From: JAZQLP01 sp045629205
GTDB lineage: Bacteria; Bacillota; Clostridia; Oscillospirales; UBA644
Length of the DNA stretch: 36,070 bases
Direction: 5' to 3'
Assembly (NCBI GenBank): GCA_045629205.1
Contig: JAZQQT010000118.1
Location: forward strand, 1-36,070
Below, in pieces: positions 1-7,848 of this stretch. Each line of letters begins with the position of its first letter. Position 1 is the first letter of the stretch. Below the pieces are notes generated by a model, which was given only the letters and a program-made list of their open reading frames with translations, searched no databases and was not told the DNA's origin. Position numbers and translations under genes: made by a program.

Positions 1-76
1 CGTTCCCTTGGTGTGAATTTAAAGTTCACAAGTTATACGAGATACTGCACAAAAAAGCAATGAAATATAAATAGTC

Positions 77-404
77 CGACAAATCCCGGTTTGCCGAACC
101 GACAAACAGCGAAAGCAGCGTCCCCGCAGGTGAACTTTTTGGGGGTCTTACCTAACGAAACGTACAATTTGGTGGGTCTTTGTTTATCCAAGCCGCAGGC
201 TTGGCATATCATCCGCCGTAAGGCGGTATATCATCAAAGGCAGCTTTGTCGCCTTTGTATCTCATCACGCATCAGCGTGTATATCCTGCGGCTTGATGAG
301 ATACAGCCCTTACGGGCTGATGAAATACAATTCCTTACGGAATTGATGATATACAAGGCTTAGCCTTGATTTTAGTATATTCAACACCATCCGCCGATTT
401 GTCG
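77..404. repeat. MITE-like element holding an array of small hairpins
   Basis: A gene-free block bounded by a 9-bp inverted repeat, CGACAAATC at 77-85 and GATTTGTCG at 396-404. Inside is a row of short perfect stems: 188-194/198-204 (7 bp), 213-217/222-226 (CCGCC, loop GTAA), 235-241/251-257 (7 bp), 266-270/275-279 (5 bp, loop ATCA), 304-309/314-319 (loop TTAC), 328-334/339-345 (loop TTAC) and 354-359/363-368 (loop TTA). Stem sequences all differ, but the spacers are related: TATATCATC-like on the left, and its reverse complement GATGATATA-like on the right. The two halves can therefore pair into a branched structure, and CCTGCGGCTTG at 285-295 is the reverse complement of 189-199. Open frames through it are by-products of the repeats. 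No transposase is present. Its nature as a non-autonomous element is inferred. Confidence 0.6.
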
Positions 405-448
405 AAAAAATCTTTTTCGTCTTCCAATCACAAAAAAGAGCAGATACT

Positions 449-476
449 TTGACAATCGTGCGGTTTTTATTATAAA
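449..476 (+). promoter_or_regulatory. promoter-like sequence facing antisense to the HD-GYP gene
   Basis: TTGACA at 449-454 and TATAAA at 471-476 with a 16-bp spacer. It lies between the hairpin array and the 3' end of the HD-GYP gene and points rightward into that gene's antisense strand. No sense-strand gene follows. It may be chance in AT-rich DNA. The rest of 405-505 shows nothing else. Confidence 0.25.
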
Positions 477-505
477 ATGCTTGTAATATCAGGCAAATAA
501 TATGA

Positions 506-2143
506 TCATTCTTTTTCGATTTGAGGAAGAACACAAAGAAAAGCATCCACAACATCGGGGTCAAAATGGATCCCCTTGCCTTCGACAATAACATTGCGGG
601 CTTCCTCTTTTGTCATAGGCGGCTTATAGCATCTCTCGGAGCGAACGGCATCATACACATCAGCTACAGCAACTATACGAGCCGCGAGAGGGATATCTGT
701 CCCTGCAAGTCCGTCGGGGTATCCGCATCCGTTCCATTTTTCATGATGATGACGAGCAACAGCGCAGGCAAGTTCTATGTAATCTTCCTGCTCAAGTCCG
801 TCAAGACACTCAGTTAAAATCCTTTCACCGTTAACGGTATGTCCTTTTATTACCGAAAACTCTTCGTCTGTCAATTTTCCGGGTTTCTTCAACACGGCAT
901 CGGGTATTGTGATTTTTCCGACATCATGCAAAGGAGCAACCTCCATCAGTCGGGAAACAAAGGCTTCATTCACAACATCCGAATATTTTGAGTTGTTTTG
1001 CATAGACTGTGCAATCAGTGCTACAATATTGCTGATTCGTTTGATATGAGCGCCGGTTGAACCGTCACGGGCTTCAACAATACCGGCAAAAGACGCGATT
1101 GCCGAACGCTGTATTTTTACTATTTCTTTTGTCCGTTCATTAATATCATGTTCAAGACGAATATGATAATGATATTGAGCGGTAATATCATTTATTTCAA
1201 CAGTCTGACCGTATTGAGCGCCGCGTTTTTCGATTAACGACTTTGTAATCTCAAATGCAGAATCACCTTTTTCTATAATTACCTTACCGGCAGGTAAAGC
1301 AATCAATTCATCAGTTGTGAACTGACTATCAATCAATTTGTCTATCATATCATTGGTATATACCAATTGATTCTGTTCGTTAATCACAAGCAACCCTGTG
1401 GACGCATTGCTCAAGGCGTGATCCTTTGCAAGAGTAAGGGAATCATACAGCTTATAACGGAAAAAGACAACAGTAAGAAAAAATGTTCCGACAGCAGCGC
1501 CTGTCATGGTTGTATCATACCCCAAGGTAAGACCTGTCAGAAAAACCGCATATCCTATGATAGTTGATGCCATCATAGCAAACAAAAGATTCAGCTGCCT
1601 GCGGGCGCTGTGTGATTTTGATCTGTTGAACGCTGAGATAATATATACAATAATGGTGGAAAACATACCCACGAGAAAAGCCATATATACGAAATACAGA
1701 GGTCCATGTCCGAGAACCAACGGAGAAAAAATATTATCCAAATCAAAATCAACAGAACTGTAATAAAGATGATGACCGACGTCAGCGACTCCGTTTGTGA
1801 GGACGATCACGAAGAAAAACAGGCAAATGGGAAAAATACAGATAATTACTTTGTGCGATAACGGACGGCCGCAGACATCCGCGATGAAAATCAGCGACAT
1901 AAGCAAGGCAAACGGCTTTCCCAAATACGAGATGGCAGTACCGACCAATGCGGCATCCGGAGTGACAGCATATATTTCGATAGAATACCCGATCAACATA
2001 ATCATTGTTGAGAGCATCAAAAGAATCAATTCTATCTGAAATCGCGACGGTTTAAGAAGTGATACATAAAGAATTTCACCAAATAATGCAATAATGGCAA
2101 TATTTTGGATTATAATTAAGGTATAATATAAAACAGTCTGCAT
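506..2143 (-). CDS. membrane HD-GYP domain protein (putative c-di-GMP phosphodiesterase)
   Basis: The N-terminal ~230 residues hold about seven hydrophobic segments, like the 7TM sensor region found on some histidine kinases. A PAS-like stretch follows (about 235-330, with a VINEQNQLVYTN-type start), then a C-terminal HD-GYP domain with the PLHDVGK metal motif, a HHHEKW motif and NGCGYP. Such domains hydrolyse cyclic-di-GMP, so this is probably a membrane sensor lowering that messenger. A longer frame starts at a TTG at 2170. The ATG at 2143 is preferred because AGGAG (minus strand of 2154-2158) lies 10 nt before it, giving 545 aa. It is a single gene with its own promoter at 2192-2220. The ligand is unknown. 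Confidence 0.85.
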   Translation of the reverse strand: MQTVLYYTLIIIQNIAIIALFGEILYVSLLKPSRFQIELILLMLSTMIMLIGYSIEIYAVTPDAALVGTAISYLGKPFALLMSLIFIADVCGRPLSHKVIICIFPICLFFFVIVLTNGVADVGHHLYYSSVDFDLDNIFSPLVLGHGPLYFVYMAFLVGMFSTIIVYIISAFNRSKSHSARRQLNLLFAMMASTIIGYAVFLTGLTLGYDTTMTGAAVGTFFLTVVFFRYKLYDSLTLAKDHALSNASTGLLVINEQNQLVYTNDMIDKLIDSQFTTDELIALPAGKVIIEKGDSAFEITKSLIEKRGAQYGQTVEINDITAQYHYHIRLEHDINERTKEIVKIQRSAIASFAGIVEARDGSTGAHIKRISNIVALIAQSMQNNSKYSDVVNEAFVSRLMEVAPLHDVGKITIPDAVLKKPGKLTDEEFSVIKGHTVNGERILTECLDGLEQEDYIELACAVARHHHEKWNGCGYPDGLAGTDIPLAARIVAVADVYDAVRSERCYKPPMTKEEARNVIVEGKGIHFDPDVVDAFLCVLPQIEKE

Positions 2144-2189
2144 ACTGTTTTTTCTCCTGTTTTTGTTCAAAAGTCTTAAGTAATCATAA

Positions 2190-2459
2190 TTATTTTATAT
2201 TAATTTTTTTCTTTTGTCAATATATAAAAACATTACAGGATCCGAAAATGAAATCCGGCAGATATTGCGCTTTTATATTATCGAAGTTTTTCTTTTTTAT
2301 GCCGTTTATGTCGAGATTCCGGAAGCCGATATAAAATATACAACATCTTACGCCGAAAACGGCGTTCCGGAAAAAGACGGAGAGGATAATTTTAACAGAG
2401 CGAACGGCAAGGTAGCAGTTCTTATGGATTCCGAATGGATGGAGTTTAAAGCCAATTAA
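2190..2459 (+). pseudogene. possible 3' remnant of a lost gene
   Basis: An open frame runs from the stop at 2187-2189 to TAA at 2457-2459. Its codon use resembles the real genes around it, and its product has an acidic C-terminal half ending in MDSEWMEFKAN. There is no ATG near the beginning, no ribosome binding site, and the left end merges with the promoter of the divergent HD-GYP gene. A strong terminator follows at 2506-2544. This suggests the tail of a gene whose 5' part was deleted. I do not recognise the family. It could also be non-coding. Confidence 0.3.
2192..2220 (-). promoter_or_regulatory. promoter of the membrane HD-GYP gene
   Basis: On the minus strand, TTGACA (2215-2220) and TAAAAT (2192-2197) are separated by 17 bp. 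The predicted start is near 2185, giving a leader of about 42 nt to the ATG at 2143. Confidence 0.6.
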
Positions 2460-2505
2460 ACAAAATATCAGTTTTGTCAATGCTGACACATAAGATACCG
2501 ATTCA

Positions 2506-2544
2506 AAAAACGCACCCCAAAATTCTGATTTGGAGTGCGTTTTT
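2506..2544. terminator. bidirectional terminator
   Basis: A long stem pairs 2506-2521 with 2529-2544 (one mismatch, 7-nt loop) and is A-rich on the left and T-rich on the right, so both strands end in a U-tract. It closes the thioredoxin operon on the minus strand and the putative remnant on the plus strand. Confidence 0.8.
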
Positions 2545-2609
2545 CCTATTTTTATTAACCGAGACCGAAGCACGGGAACAAAATATTAGCCCGGGTCTTC
2601 CGTAAAATC

Positions 2610-2918
2610 CTAAAGCAATGCAATTATTTCTTCTTTCGGTCTGTATCCGACGGACACGTTCGTTACCTTGCCGTCTTTCATAACGACCACCATAGGGATA
2701 CTTGAAACGTTGAATGCGTTTGCGAGTTCGGGCTCGTCATCCACATTGACTTTGCAGACTTTTACTTTGCCATCGTAATCGTTCGCTATTTCGGCAATAA
2801 TCGGAGAAAGCATTCTGCAGGGACCGCACCAGGTTGCCCAGAAATCGATCAGAACAGTTTTATCCGACTTAATTACTTCTTCCTCAAAGTTATCTTTTGT
2901 AATAATTATTTCAGCCAT
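2610..2918 (-). CDS. trxA: thioredoxin
   Basis: A 102-aa classical thioredoxin, the usual length, with the WCGPC active site (Cys31, Cys34) after a DFWATW strand and a SIPMV cis-proline loop near residue 74. It reduces protein disulfides in the cytoplasm. AAAGGAG sits 8 nt before the ATG. It lies 17 nt behind the ferredoxin-thioredoxin-reductase-like gene, so the pair probably works as a reductase and its substrate. A terminator follows. Confidence 0.96.
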   Translation of the reverse strand: MAEIIITKDNFEEEVIKSDKTVLIDFWATWCGPCRMLSPIIAEIANDYDGKVKVCKVNVDDEPELANAFNVSSIPMVVVMKDGKVTNVSVGYRPKEEIIALL

Positions 2919-2935
2919 AATCTTTGTCTCCTTTA

Positions 2936-3139
2936 TCAGTCTTTAAGTGATTTGTAATACAGCATACAGTGGCAGAACCCTTCAAAACCGGGATCTTTTA
3001 TCTGTTCACGGAATTCTTTGCATATACATTTTGTATCGGGAGTTTGTTCCCTTCTGCAGGGACAGTATCCGCCGGTTCTTTTTAATCCCTCTTTTACGAG
3101 ATCGGCGACTTCTCTGTCGGGATTTTCGGTAATTTTCAT
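2936..3139 (-). CDS. ferredoxin-thioredoxin reductase, catalytic (beta) chain-like protein
   Basis: A 67-aa protein with three CxC pairs: Cys26-Pro-Cys28, Cys38-Ile-Cys40 and Cys56-His-Cys58. This matches the catalytic chain of ferredoxin:thioredoxin reductase, where four cysteines bind a [4Fe-4S] cluster and two form the redox disulfide. The spacing (9 and 15 residues between pairs) differs from the plant/cyanobacterial pattern (16 and 8) and resembles anaerobe and archaeal forms. No variable (alpha) chain is nearby. GGAGG is 4 nt before the ATG. It sits directly before trxA, which strongly suggests that reduced ferredoxin feeds this thioredoxin. Confidence 0.85.
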   Translation of the reverse strand: MKITENPDREVADLVKEGLKRTGGYCPCRREQTPDTKCICKEFREQIKDPGFEGFCHCMLYYKSLKD

Positions 3140-3152
3140 AACACCTCCGTTT

Positions 3153-4100
3153 TCAGCCGACGGCAGCCAATATATTCATATTCCGCACAATCCCGTCGGC
3201 TATTCTGTCGTTTACGGAATACGCATGCTTTTCAAGGTCTCCGCAGATCGCTTTTGTCAAATTTCTATTCTGAAGATCCGAAATAATATCTGCAGCAATT
3301 TCTTCTATCGTGTAATACTTCCGCTCGGCAACTTTTTCGTCACGATTATCACCGAAAATAAGGAAAGAAAGTTTTTCAGACAATTGCTCTGTTCCGAAAA
3401 TCTGACGAAGAGCGCGAAAGCTCCATTTGTAATACGGTAAATATCTGTCGTGAAGCAGAAAAATGACTTTTACGGCAGCTTTTACAAATTCGAAACAGGC
3501 AAGCTGAGCAGCCTCCGGTTCTCCGTGTTTCAGACAGCGTTGAAAATTATACTGCCCTGACTGAGCCATAATCAGAATACTTCCGGCGAGGCGTTTTAAT
3601 TTTATATCGTCGGGCATAAAAATCAGACGTTCCCTTATTTCTGAGAATTCACCGTATCCATCAAAAAAGACTTCGCCGTTGACTGCCTCCGCCAAAGCGT
3701 AATCCGGAACGGTAAGCCATTGTTCAATCGAAAGTCTTCCGTCGGGAGAGCCAACCGTTTTAAGATAAAAATCCGCTGTTCTTATTACTCCGCTGCGATT
3801 TCCTCCGACAGGAGAAACAGGAAGCCGCTTTAATCCGGCATATTCTTTCGGAAGCTTTGCGTAAGCGCGTTCCAGCCGAAAAGCCTGTTTTTCGTCGATC
3901 ATATCTTCTCCCGGAATAAAAATACAAAATCCCGGTTCAAAATCGTGATCGCGTGATATCTCATCGTCAAAACCGAATCGTTCAGACCCGCTTCCGACAA
4001 ATCCGACTGCTATATATGGAAGAATATCCGCAAACCCGGATTCAAGCATCGGTTTTCCGAACTCTTCGTAATAGCCCTTTGATATTTCAAGACCGTTCAT
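3153..4100 (-). CDS. DUF4037 nucleotidyltransferase-like protein
   Basis: A 315-aa cytoplasmic protein resembling DUF4037. The N-terminus has a nucleotidyltransferase-type signature: a GSGS turn (36-39) followed by Asp51-His-Asp53, the arrangement of the metal-binding DxD of the polymerase-beta superfamily. The C-terminal half is helical, like the accessory helical domain of small nucleotidyltransferases. Its substrate is unknown. The start overlaps the end of the upstream TPR gene by 14 nt, so the two are probably translationally coupled. The operon continues into the FTR-like protein and thioredoxin. Confidence 0.75.
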   Translation of the reverse strand: MNGLEISKGYYEEFGKPMLESGFADILPYIAVGFVGSGSERFGFDDEISRDHDFEPGFCIFIPGEDMIDEKQAFRLERAYAKLPKEYAGLKRLPVSPVGGNRSGVIRTADFYLKTVGSPDGRLSIEQWLTVPDYALAEAVNGEVFFDGYGEFSEIRERLIFMPDDIKLKRLAGSILIMAQSGQYNFQRCLKHGEPEAAQLACFEFVKAAVKVIFLLHDRYLPYYKWSFRALRQIFGTEQLSEKLSFLIFGDNRDEKVAERKYYTIEEIAADIISDLQNRNLTKAICGDLEKHAYSVNDRIADGIVRNMNILAAVG

Positions 4101-4899
4101 AAATCATCCTCGCTCTTTCGTGCAGCTCACGCTCCGTAGCAAAGTAACCGTAATATCCGAAAGCAGGCGCGCATTTTTCACACACATAAGCGTAGTATCC
4201 GTCTTTAGGCAAAGATTCCAGATTTAAAAGCTTTTCTGCCTCGGTCAGATACCGTTCAATTTGTTCGGCGCCTTCATCGAGCCCGGATTTTGCGGCGATG
4301 AGATCGGCAAGATTAAGATCGGTAATGGCGATTTCGAGAGCTCCGTTTTCCTGTTTTTCCATAATCCGGATTGCCTTGTTATAAAGATCTTCCGCTTCGT
4401 CATACGATTTCAATTCCGCAAGCGTAAGAGCCATATTGTTATAAAGACCGCCGAGTTTGCCGTCCTCGGGATCAAGATTCGTCTCATAAATTTCACGCGC
4501 CCTGCGATACAAAGGAAGCGCGGATTCCGCTTTTCCGAACGCTTTATAGCCTGTCGCGGCATTAATGAGTGTGGTGCCGAAGGAAACAGTTTCTTCTGCG
4601 CCCATCGTTTTTGCAAGAGTAAGAGCATCGTCTACGGCTTTGAGACAGTCCGTTTCTTTATTCGTTTTACGAAAAAGGCCTATCATTTCATTAAGAACGG
4701 TAAGTTTTCCATGCATATCATTACATACTTCCGCTTCGGAAAGCCAATATTGCAAATGCCTTTCCGCTCCGTAATAATCGTTTTTTTCAAGCAAAGAATC
4801 CAATTTTTCTATTATACGGCCGACGGGAATCGGTTTTATTTCGGGATTCATACATAAAGGACACTGCGGCTCGGTATAATCTTCTTTTGATAAACTCAT
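4087..4899 (-). CDS. tetratricopeptide-repeat protein, partner of DUF4037
   Basis: 270 aa, mostly TPR-like helical pairs (about 30-230), for example ALPLYRRAREIYE and YDEAEDLYNKAIRIM. Two CxxC motifs lie near the ends, Cys13-Cys16 and Cys240-Cys243, and could bind zinc or form disulfides. A longer frame starts at a TTG at 4923. The ATG at 4899 is chosen because GGAGG (minus strand of 4911-4915) lies 11 nt before it. The 3' end overlaps the DUF4037 gene. TPRs normally mediate protein contacts, so it may hold or control the DUF4037 protein. The real role is unknown. Confidence 0.7.
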   Translation of the reverse strand: MSLSKEDYTEPQCPLCMNPEIKPIPVGRIIEKLDSLLEKNDYYGAERHLQYWLSEAEVCNDMHGKLTVLNEMIGLFRKTNKETDCLKAVDDALTLAKTMGAEETVSFGTTLINAATGYKAFGKAESALPLYRRAREIYETNLDPEDGKLGGLYNNMALTLAELKSYDEAEDLYNKAIRIMEKQENGALEIAITDLNLADLIAAKSGLDEGAEQIERYLTEAEKLLNLESLPKDGYYAYVCEKCAPAFGYYGYFATERELHERARMIYERS

Positions 4900-4952
4900 T
4901 AAGATATTTTCCTCCGTTTTCAATCGGTAGCACGGTCCGAATATTATCTTTG

Positions 4953-5678
4953 CTATGACTCATCGGTATCAATCAAATAATGTATCATTCTTTCCGGATT
5001 ATCAATGAACATTTTTGTAAGTTTATAATGCTCCGTTTCGAAATAATCGGTTTTAACGATGCCGTCATCGGAAAACTGCAGAATCTCCGAATCGGGATAC
5101 GCGGTAAGTATCGGCGAGTGAGTTGCGATAATAAATTGTGAATCACGTTTAACAAGGTCGTCGATAATCGTAAGCAGGGACATCAGCTTCTTAGGTGACA
5201 GAGCAGCCTCAGGTTCATCGAGAATATACAGTCCGCGTCCCTCAAAACGGTTTTGAATCAGAGCAAGGAAGGATTCTCCGTGAGATTGTCTGTGGAAGGA
5301 AACGCCGCCGTATCTGAGCATCAGACTTGTGTCATCAAGATAACTTGCCACATTATAAAAACTTTCGGCTCTCAGGAAAAAAGCATCTTTCGGAGAAACC
5401 GTTCTGACTAAAGTAATAAGTTCTTCCAATCCGGAGCAGGTGTTTACGGTTGAAAAAGAATGATCTCTGGACCCGCCCTCGGGATTCATGCCGCTTGCTG
5501 CGGCAATAGCCTCGATCAAAGTTGATTTTCCGGTTCCGTTTTCGCCGACAAAAAAAGTAACGGGCGCATTAAACTTCAAAACTTCACATTTGTTAAGATA
5601 TTGAATCACAGGCAGTCCGTAAAGATATGAAGACAGCTGCGGCATTTTATTCAATTTGATGCCTTTTATATAATTCAT
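4953..5678 (-). CDS. AAA/ABC-type ATPase of unknown function
   Basis: A 241-aa ABC-class ATPase without membrane segments: Walker A GENGTGKST (45-53), signature-like SHGES (132-136), Walker B YILDEPE (151-157) and the H-loop His187 in IIATHSP. It belongs to the family of small stand-alone predicted ATPases of the OLD/RecF-like or AAA_21/23 kind, which act in DNA repair, defence or unknown processes. No partner nuclease lies beside it. It starts 3 nt after the SDR gene and probably shares its transcript. Confidence 0.75.
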   Translation of the reverse strand: MNYIKGIKLNKMPQLSSYLYGLPVIQYLNKCEVLKFNAPVTFFVGENGTGKSTLIEAIAAASGMNPEGGSRDHSFSTVNTCSGLEELITLVRTVSPKDAFFLRAESFYNVASYLDDTSLMLRYGGVSFHRQSHGESFLALIQNRFEGRGLYILDEPEAALSPKKLMSLLTIIDDLVKRDSQFIIATHSPILTAYPDSEILQFSDDGIVKTDYFETEHYKLTKMFIDNPERMIHYLIDTDES

Positions 5679-5681
5679 ATA

Positions 5682-6503
5682 TTACACCTGTTTATCTGCG
5701 GCGATTTTTCGTGCTTCGGAAGAAACCATCTTTTTGATGACGGCAAGTTGAAGACGATCCGGCAAAAAAGAAATCAACCGAAACAAAACGGAATTGTTAA
5801 ATTCATATGCAAGCTTAGGCTTTTTTGCGGTTATTCCCTTATAAATCATTTTTGCCACATCGGCAGGTTGAGCCGGCTTACCCATAAACCGATTTGAAAG
5901 ACTGTTGAATCCCGCAGAAAAATCTTTAAAATATTCAGACTGCTCGGAAATTGCATTTATATCCGATATGGATCCGTCAAGCAAATCCGTGGCTATCGCA
6001 CCCGGTCTGATAACGACAACGGAATAACCGAGAAGATTGAGTTCCTGACGTAAACCGCGGGCATATGCCTCCAGCGCGTGTTTTGTTATTGTATATATCA
6101 CGTTGAATGGCATCGGTGAAAGATTTCCGACTTCGCTCGTAACGATTACGATACGTCCGTTTTTTTTGAGAAGCGGAAAGAAAACATTATTAAATAATAC
6201 CGTTCCGTAAATATTAACGTCTATACTTCTCTTAATTCTCTTGGCAGATTCTTCAACTACGGAATTTGCGACAAATATACCTGCCACATCTACGATTACG
6301 TCTATTTCAACACCGTCAATCTTTAAGACTTTATATATCTCCGACAGTTTTTCATCATCTGAAATACTCGATTGAAAAAACCGAATTTGGGGATTGTCAC
6401 ACTGTTTTATATCTATACCTATTACATTCTGTCCGTTTTTTAAGCACGTTTCCGCAGTTGCTTTTCCTATACCGGAGGAAACTCCCGAAATCAATACCGT
6501 CAT
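5682..6503 (-). CDS. short-chain dehydrogenase/reductase
   Basis: A classical SDR of about 273 aa. It has the nucleotide-binding glycine motif SGVSSGIG (6-13), Asn97, Ser123 and the catalytic Tyr137-x-x-x-Lys141, and should oxidise or reduce a carbonyl/alcohol with NAD(P). The substrate cannot be told from sequence. Two ATGs compete, 6515 and 6503. The promoter at 6525-6552 would start RNA near 6518, leaving almost no leader for the first, while GGGGGTG precedes the second, so 6503 is preferred. It is the first gene of the run down to trxA. Confidence 0.8.
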   Translation of the reverse strand: MTVLISGVSSGIGKATAETCLKNGQNVIGIDIKQCDNPQIRFFQSSISDDEKLSEIYKVLKIDGVEIDVIVDVAGIFVANSVVEESAKRIKRSIDVNIYGTVLFNNVFFPLLKKNGRIVIVTSEVGNLSPMPFNVIYTITKHALEAYARGLRQELNLLGYSVVVIRPGAIATDLLDGSISDINAISEQSEYFKDFSAGFNSLSNRFMGKPAQPADVAKMIYKGITAKKPKLAYEFNNSVLFRLISFLPDRLQLAVIKKMVSSEARKIAADKQV

Positions 6504-6524
6504 ACGCACCCCCATTACAAACTA

Positions 6525-6552
6525 ATTGTATCATATATAAAATAAAAGTCAA
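6525..6552 (-). promoter_or_regulatory. promoter of the SDR operon
   Basis: On the minus strand, TTGACT (6547-6552) and TACAAT (6525-6530) with a 16-bp spacer. It sits back-to-back with the phosphatase promoter, so the two may share control. Confidence 0.55.
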
Positions 6553-6556
6553 TGTA

Positions 6557-6585
6557 TTGACAACAAACAATTATGTCTGTATAAT
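6557..6585 (+). promoter_or_regulatory. consensus promoter of the alkaline phosphatase gene
   Basis: Perfect TTGACA (6557-6562), 17-bp spacer and TATAAT (6580-6585). RNA would start near 6592, 29 nt before the ATG. No clear Pho box was recognised, so constitutive expression is plausible. Confidence 0.85.
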
Positions 6586-6620
6586 TTGGTTAAAAAGTAT
6601 TACTTATATCGGAGTCGTAA

Positions 6621-7814
6621 ATGAAAAAAATATCTCGTAACGTAATTCCGTTGATCATGATTATATTTTTCATAATCGGGTTGGCAGCATGTTCCTCGAA
6701 TGCAAACGACAATCGGAAAGAAGAGAAAATCCCGCAAAAACAGATTAAAAACATTATTTTGTTTATCGGGGACGGGATGGGACGAAATCAGGTAAAATTC
6801 GGAGAATATTCGTTCGACAGAAAATTATCCTTCACGAATTCGGATTCTTTTACCGTTGTGGACACATATTCACTCGGGGGCCTGACTGACTCCGCTGCTG
6901 CTGCCACTGCCATGGCAACCGGCACTCTGACGGAAAACTCATTTATAGGCATTAATCCGAAAAACCCCGACAAGGAATTCGTAACAATAATGGACATTGC
7001 TCAAAAATACGGAAAGAGCACGGGTATTATTACAACGGAGTTTCTGACAGGGGCAACCCCTATGGGATTTATGGGACACGGTAACCGCGGCGATGACGAC
7101 CTGCTTGTTAAAACAGCATCAAAAAGCAATATTGATTTTATTGCATTCGATAACGTTTACCCTGATGCATACGTTGAAATTTTTACAGAGCAGGGATACA
7201 CCGTAATAAATGATTACGAAAAGATTGCCGAAACTTCAGGTAAAATATTTGCTCCGCTTCCGATAAGACCGCTTGAAATAGAAGGAGAAAATCTAATAAC
7301 ACTTGCAGACGTTGTAAAATCAGCCCTGGATAAACTCTCAAAAAACGAAAACGGATTTTTCCTCATGGCCGAAGGCGCTCATATAGACCATGCGGGACAC
7401 AGCAACGATACGGAATATCTGTTGCGGGAGCTGATGGGATTTGACGAAGGAGTCCGTGCCGCAATAGAGTGGGCAAAAGACAGAGATGACACAGCCATAT
7501 TTATTACGGCAGACCATGAAACGGGCGGATTTGTAATGGAGGATTTCCCCGAAAATGATAAATACAACGCAATGGTTTCCGACGACGGAGGATACACATA
7601 CCATCCCAAATATTATCGTTGGACATCAGGCAGCCATACGGCGACTGACGTCGGTTTATGGGTATTCGGTGTCGATATTGATTTCAGAGATTTCGCTGAC
7701 ATCGCCGTTGTGAAAACGAATCCGGAAAGAATTAAAAACTGCGAACTGTTTTATATTTGGCAGGATATGATAATCGGACACGAATTTAACAGTCCGACAA
7801 AACAAGCCGATTAA
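6621..7814 (+). CDS. alkaline phosphatase, lipoprotein
   Basis: 397 aa. A lysine-start hydrophobic leader ends in the lipobox LAAC (Cys24), so the enzyme is probably anchored outside the cell membrane. It carries the alkaline phosphatase set: Asp51 in GDGMG (metal), the TDSAAAATA nucleophile Ser91, EGAHIDHAGH (251-260, metal ligands), TADHE (297-301) and a late His339 in SGSHT. It releases phosphate from monoesters. GGAG lies 6 nt before the ATG. It is monocistronic, with a consensus promoter and a terminator. At about 400 aa it is a little shorter than many homologues, but no core motif is missing. Confidence 0.93.
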   Translation: MKKISRNVIPLIMIIFFIIGLAACSSNANDNRKEEKIPQKQIKNIILFIGDGMGRNQVKFGEYSFDRKLSFTNSDSFTVVDTYSLGGLTDSAAAATAMATGTLTENSFIGINPKNPDKEFVTIMDIAQKYGKSTGIITTEFLTGATPMGFMGHGNRGDDDLLVKTASKSNIDFIAFDNVYPDAYVEIFTEQGYTVINDYEKIAETSGKIFAPLPIRPLEIEGENLITLADVVKSALDKLSKNENGFFLMAEGAHIDHAGHSNDTEYLLRELMGFDEGVRAAIEWAKDRDDTAIFITADHETGGFVMEDFPENDKYNAMVSDDGGYTYHPKYYRWTSGSHTATDVGLWVFGVDIDFRDFADIAVVKTNPERIKNCELFYIWQDMIIGHEFNSPTKQAD

Positions 7815-7848
7815 AAATAAATGCTCCCGATTTCGGGAGCATTTATTT
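7815..7848. terminator. bidirectional terminator
   Basis: A 15-bp perfect stem (7815-7829 with 7834-7848, loop ATTT) with a GC core GCTCCCG and AT-rich outer pairs. It ends the phosphatase transcript and, on the other strand, the rpsU-PHP operon. Its right edge touches the PHP stop codon. Confidence 0.85.

Noticed and set aside
91..363. 90-aa open frame over the hairpin array
   Set aside because: It follows the repeat structure, lacks a ribosome binding site, and its product is only the translated spacers and stems.
188..368. Possible CRISPR array
   Set aside because: Stems differ in sequence and length, the common motif is only ~9 bp and changes orientation, and no cas genes are present.
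2217..2573. 118-aa minus-strand frame
   Set aside because: It runs through a terminator, is rich in Phe/Ile/Cys as antisense frames are, and has no ribosome site.
4261..4857. 198-aa plus-strand frame
   Set aside because: It is antisense to the clear TPR gene and has shadow-type composition.
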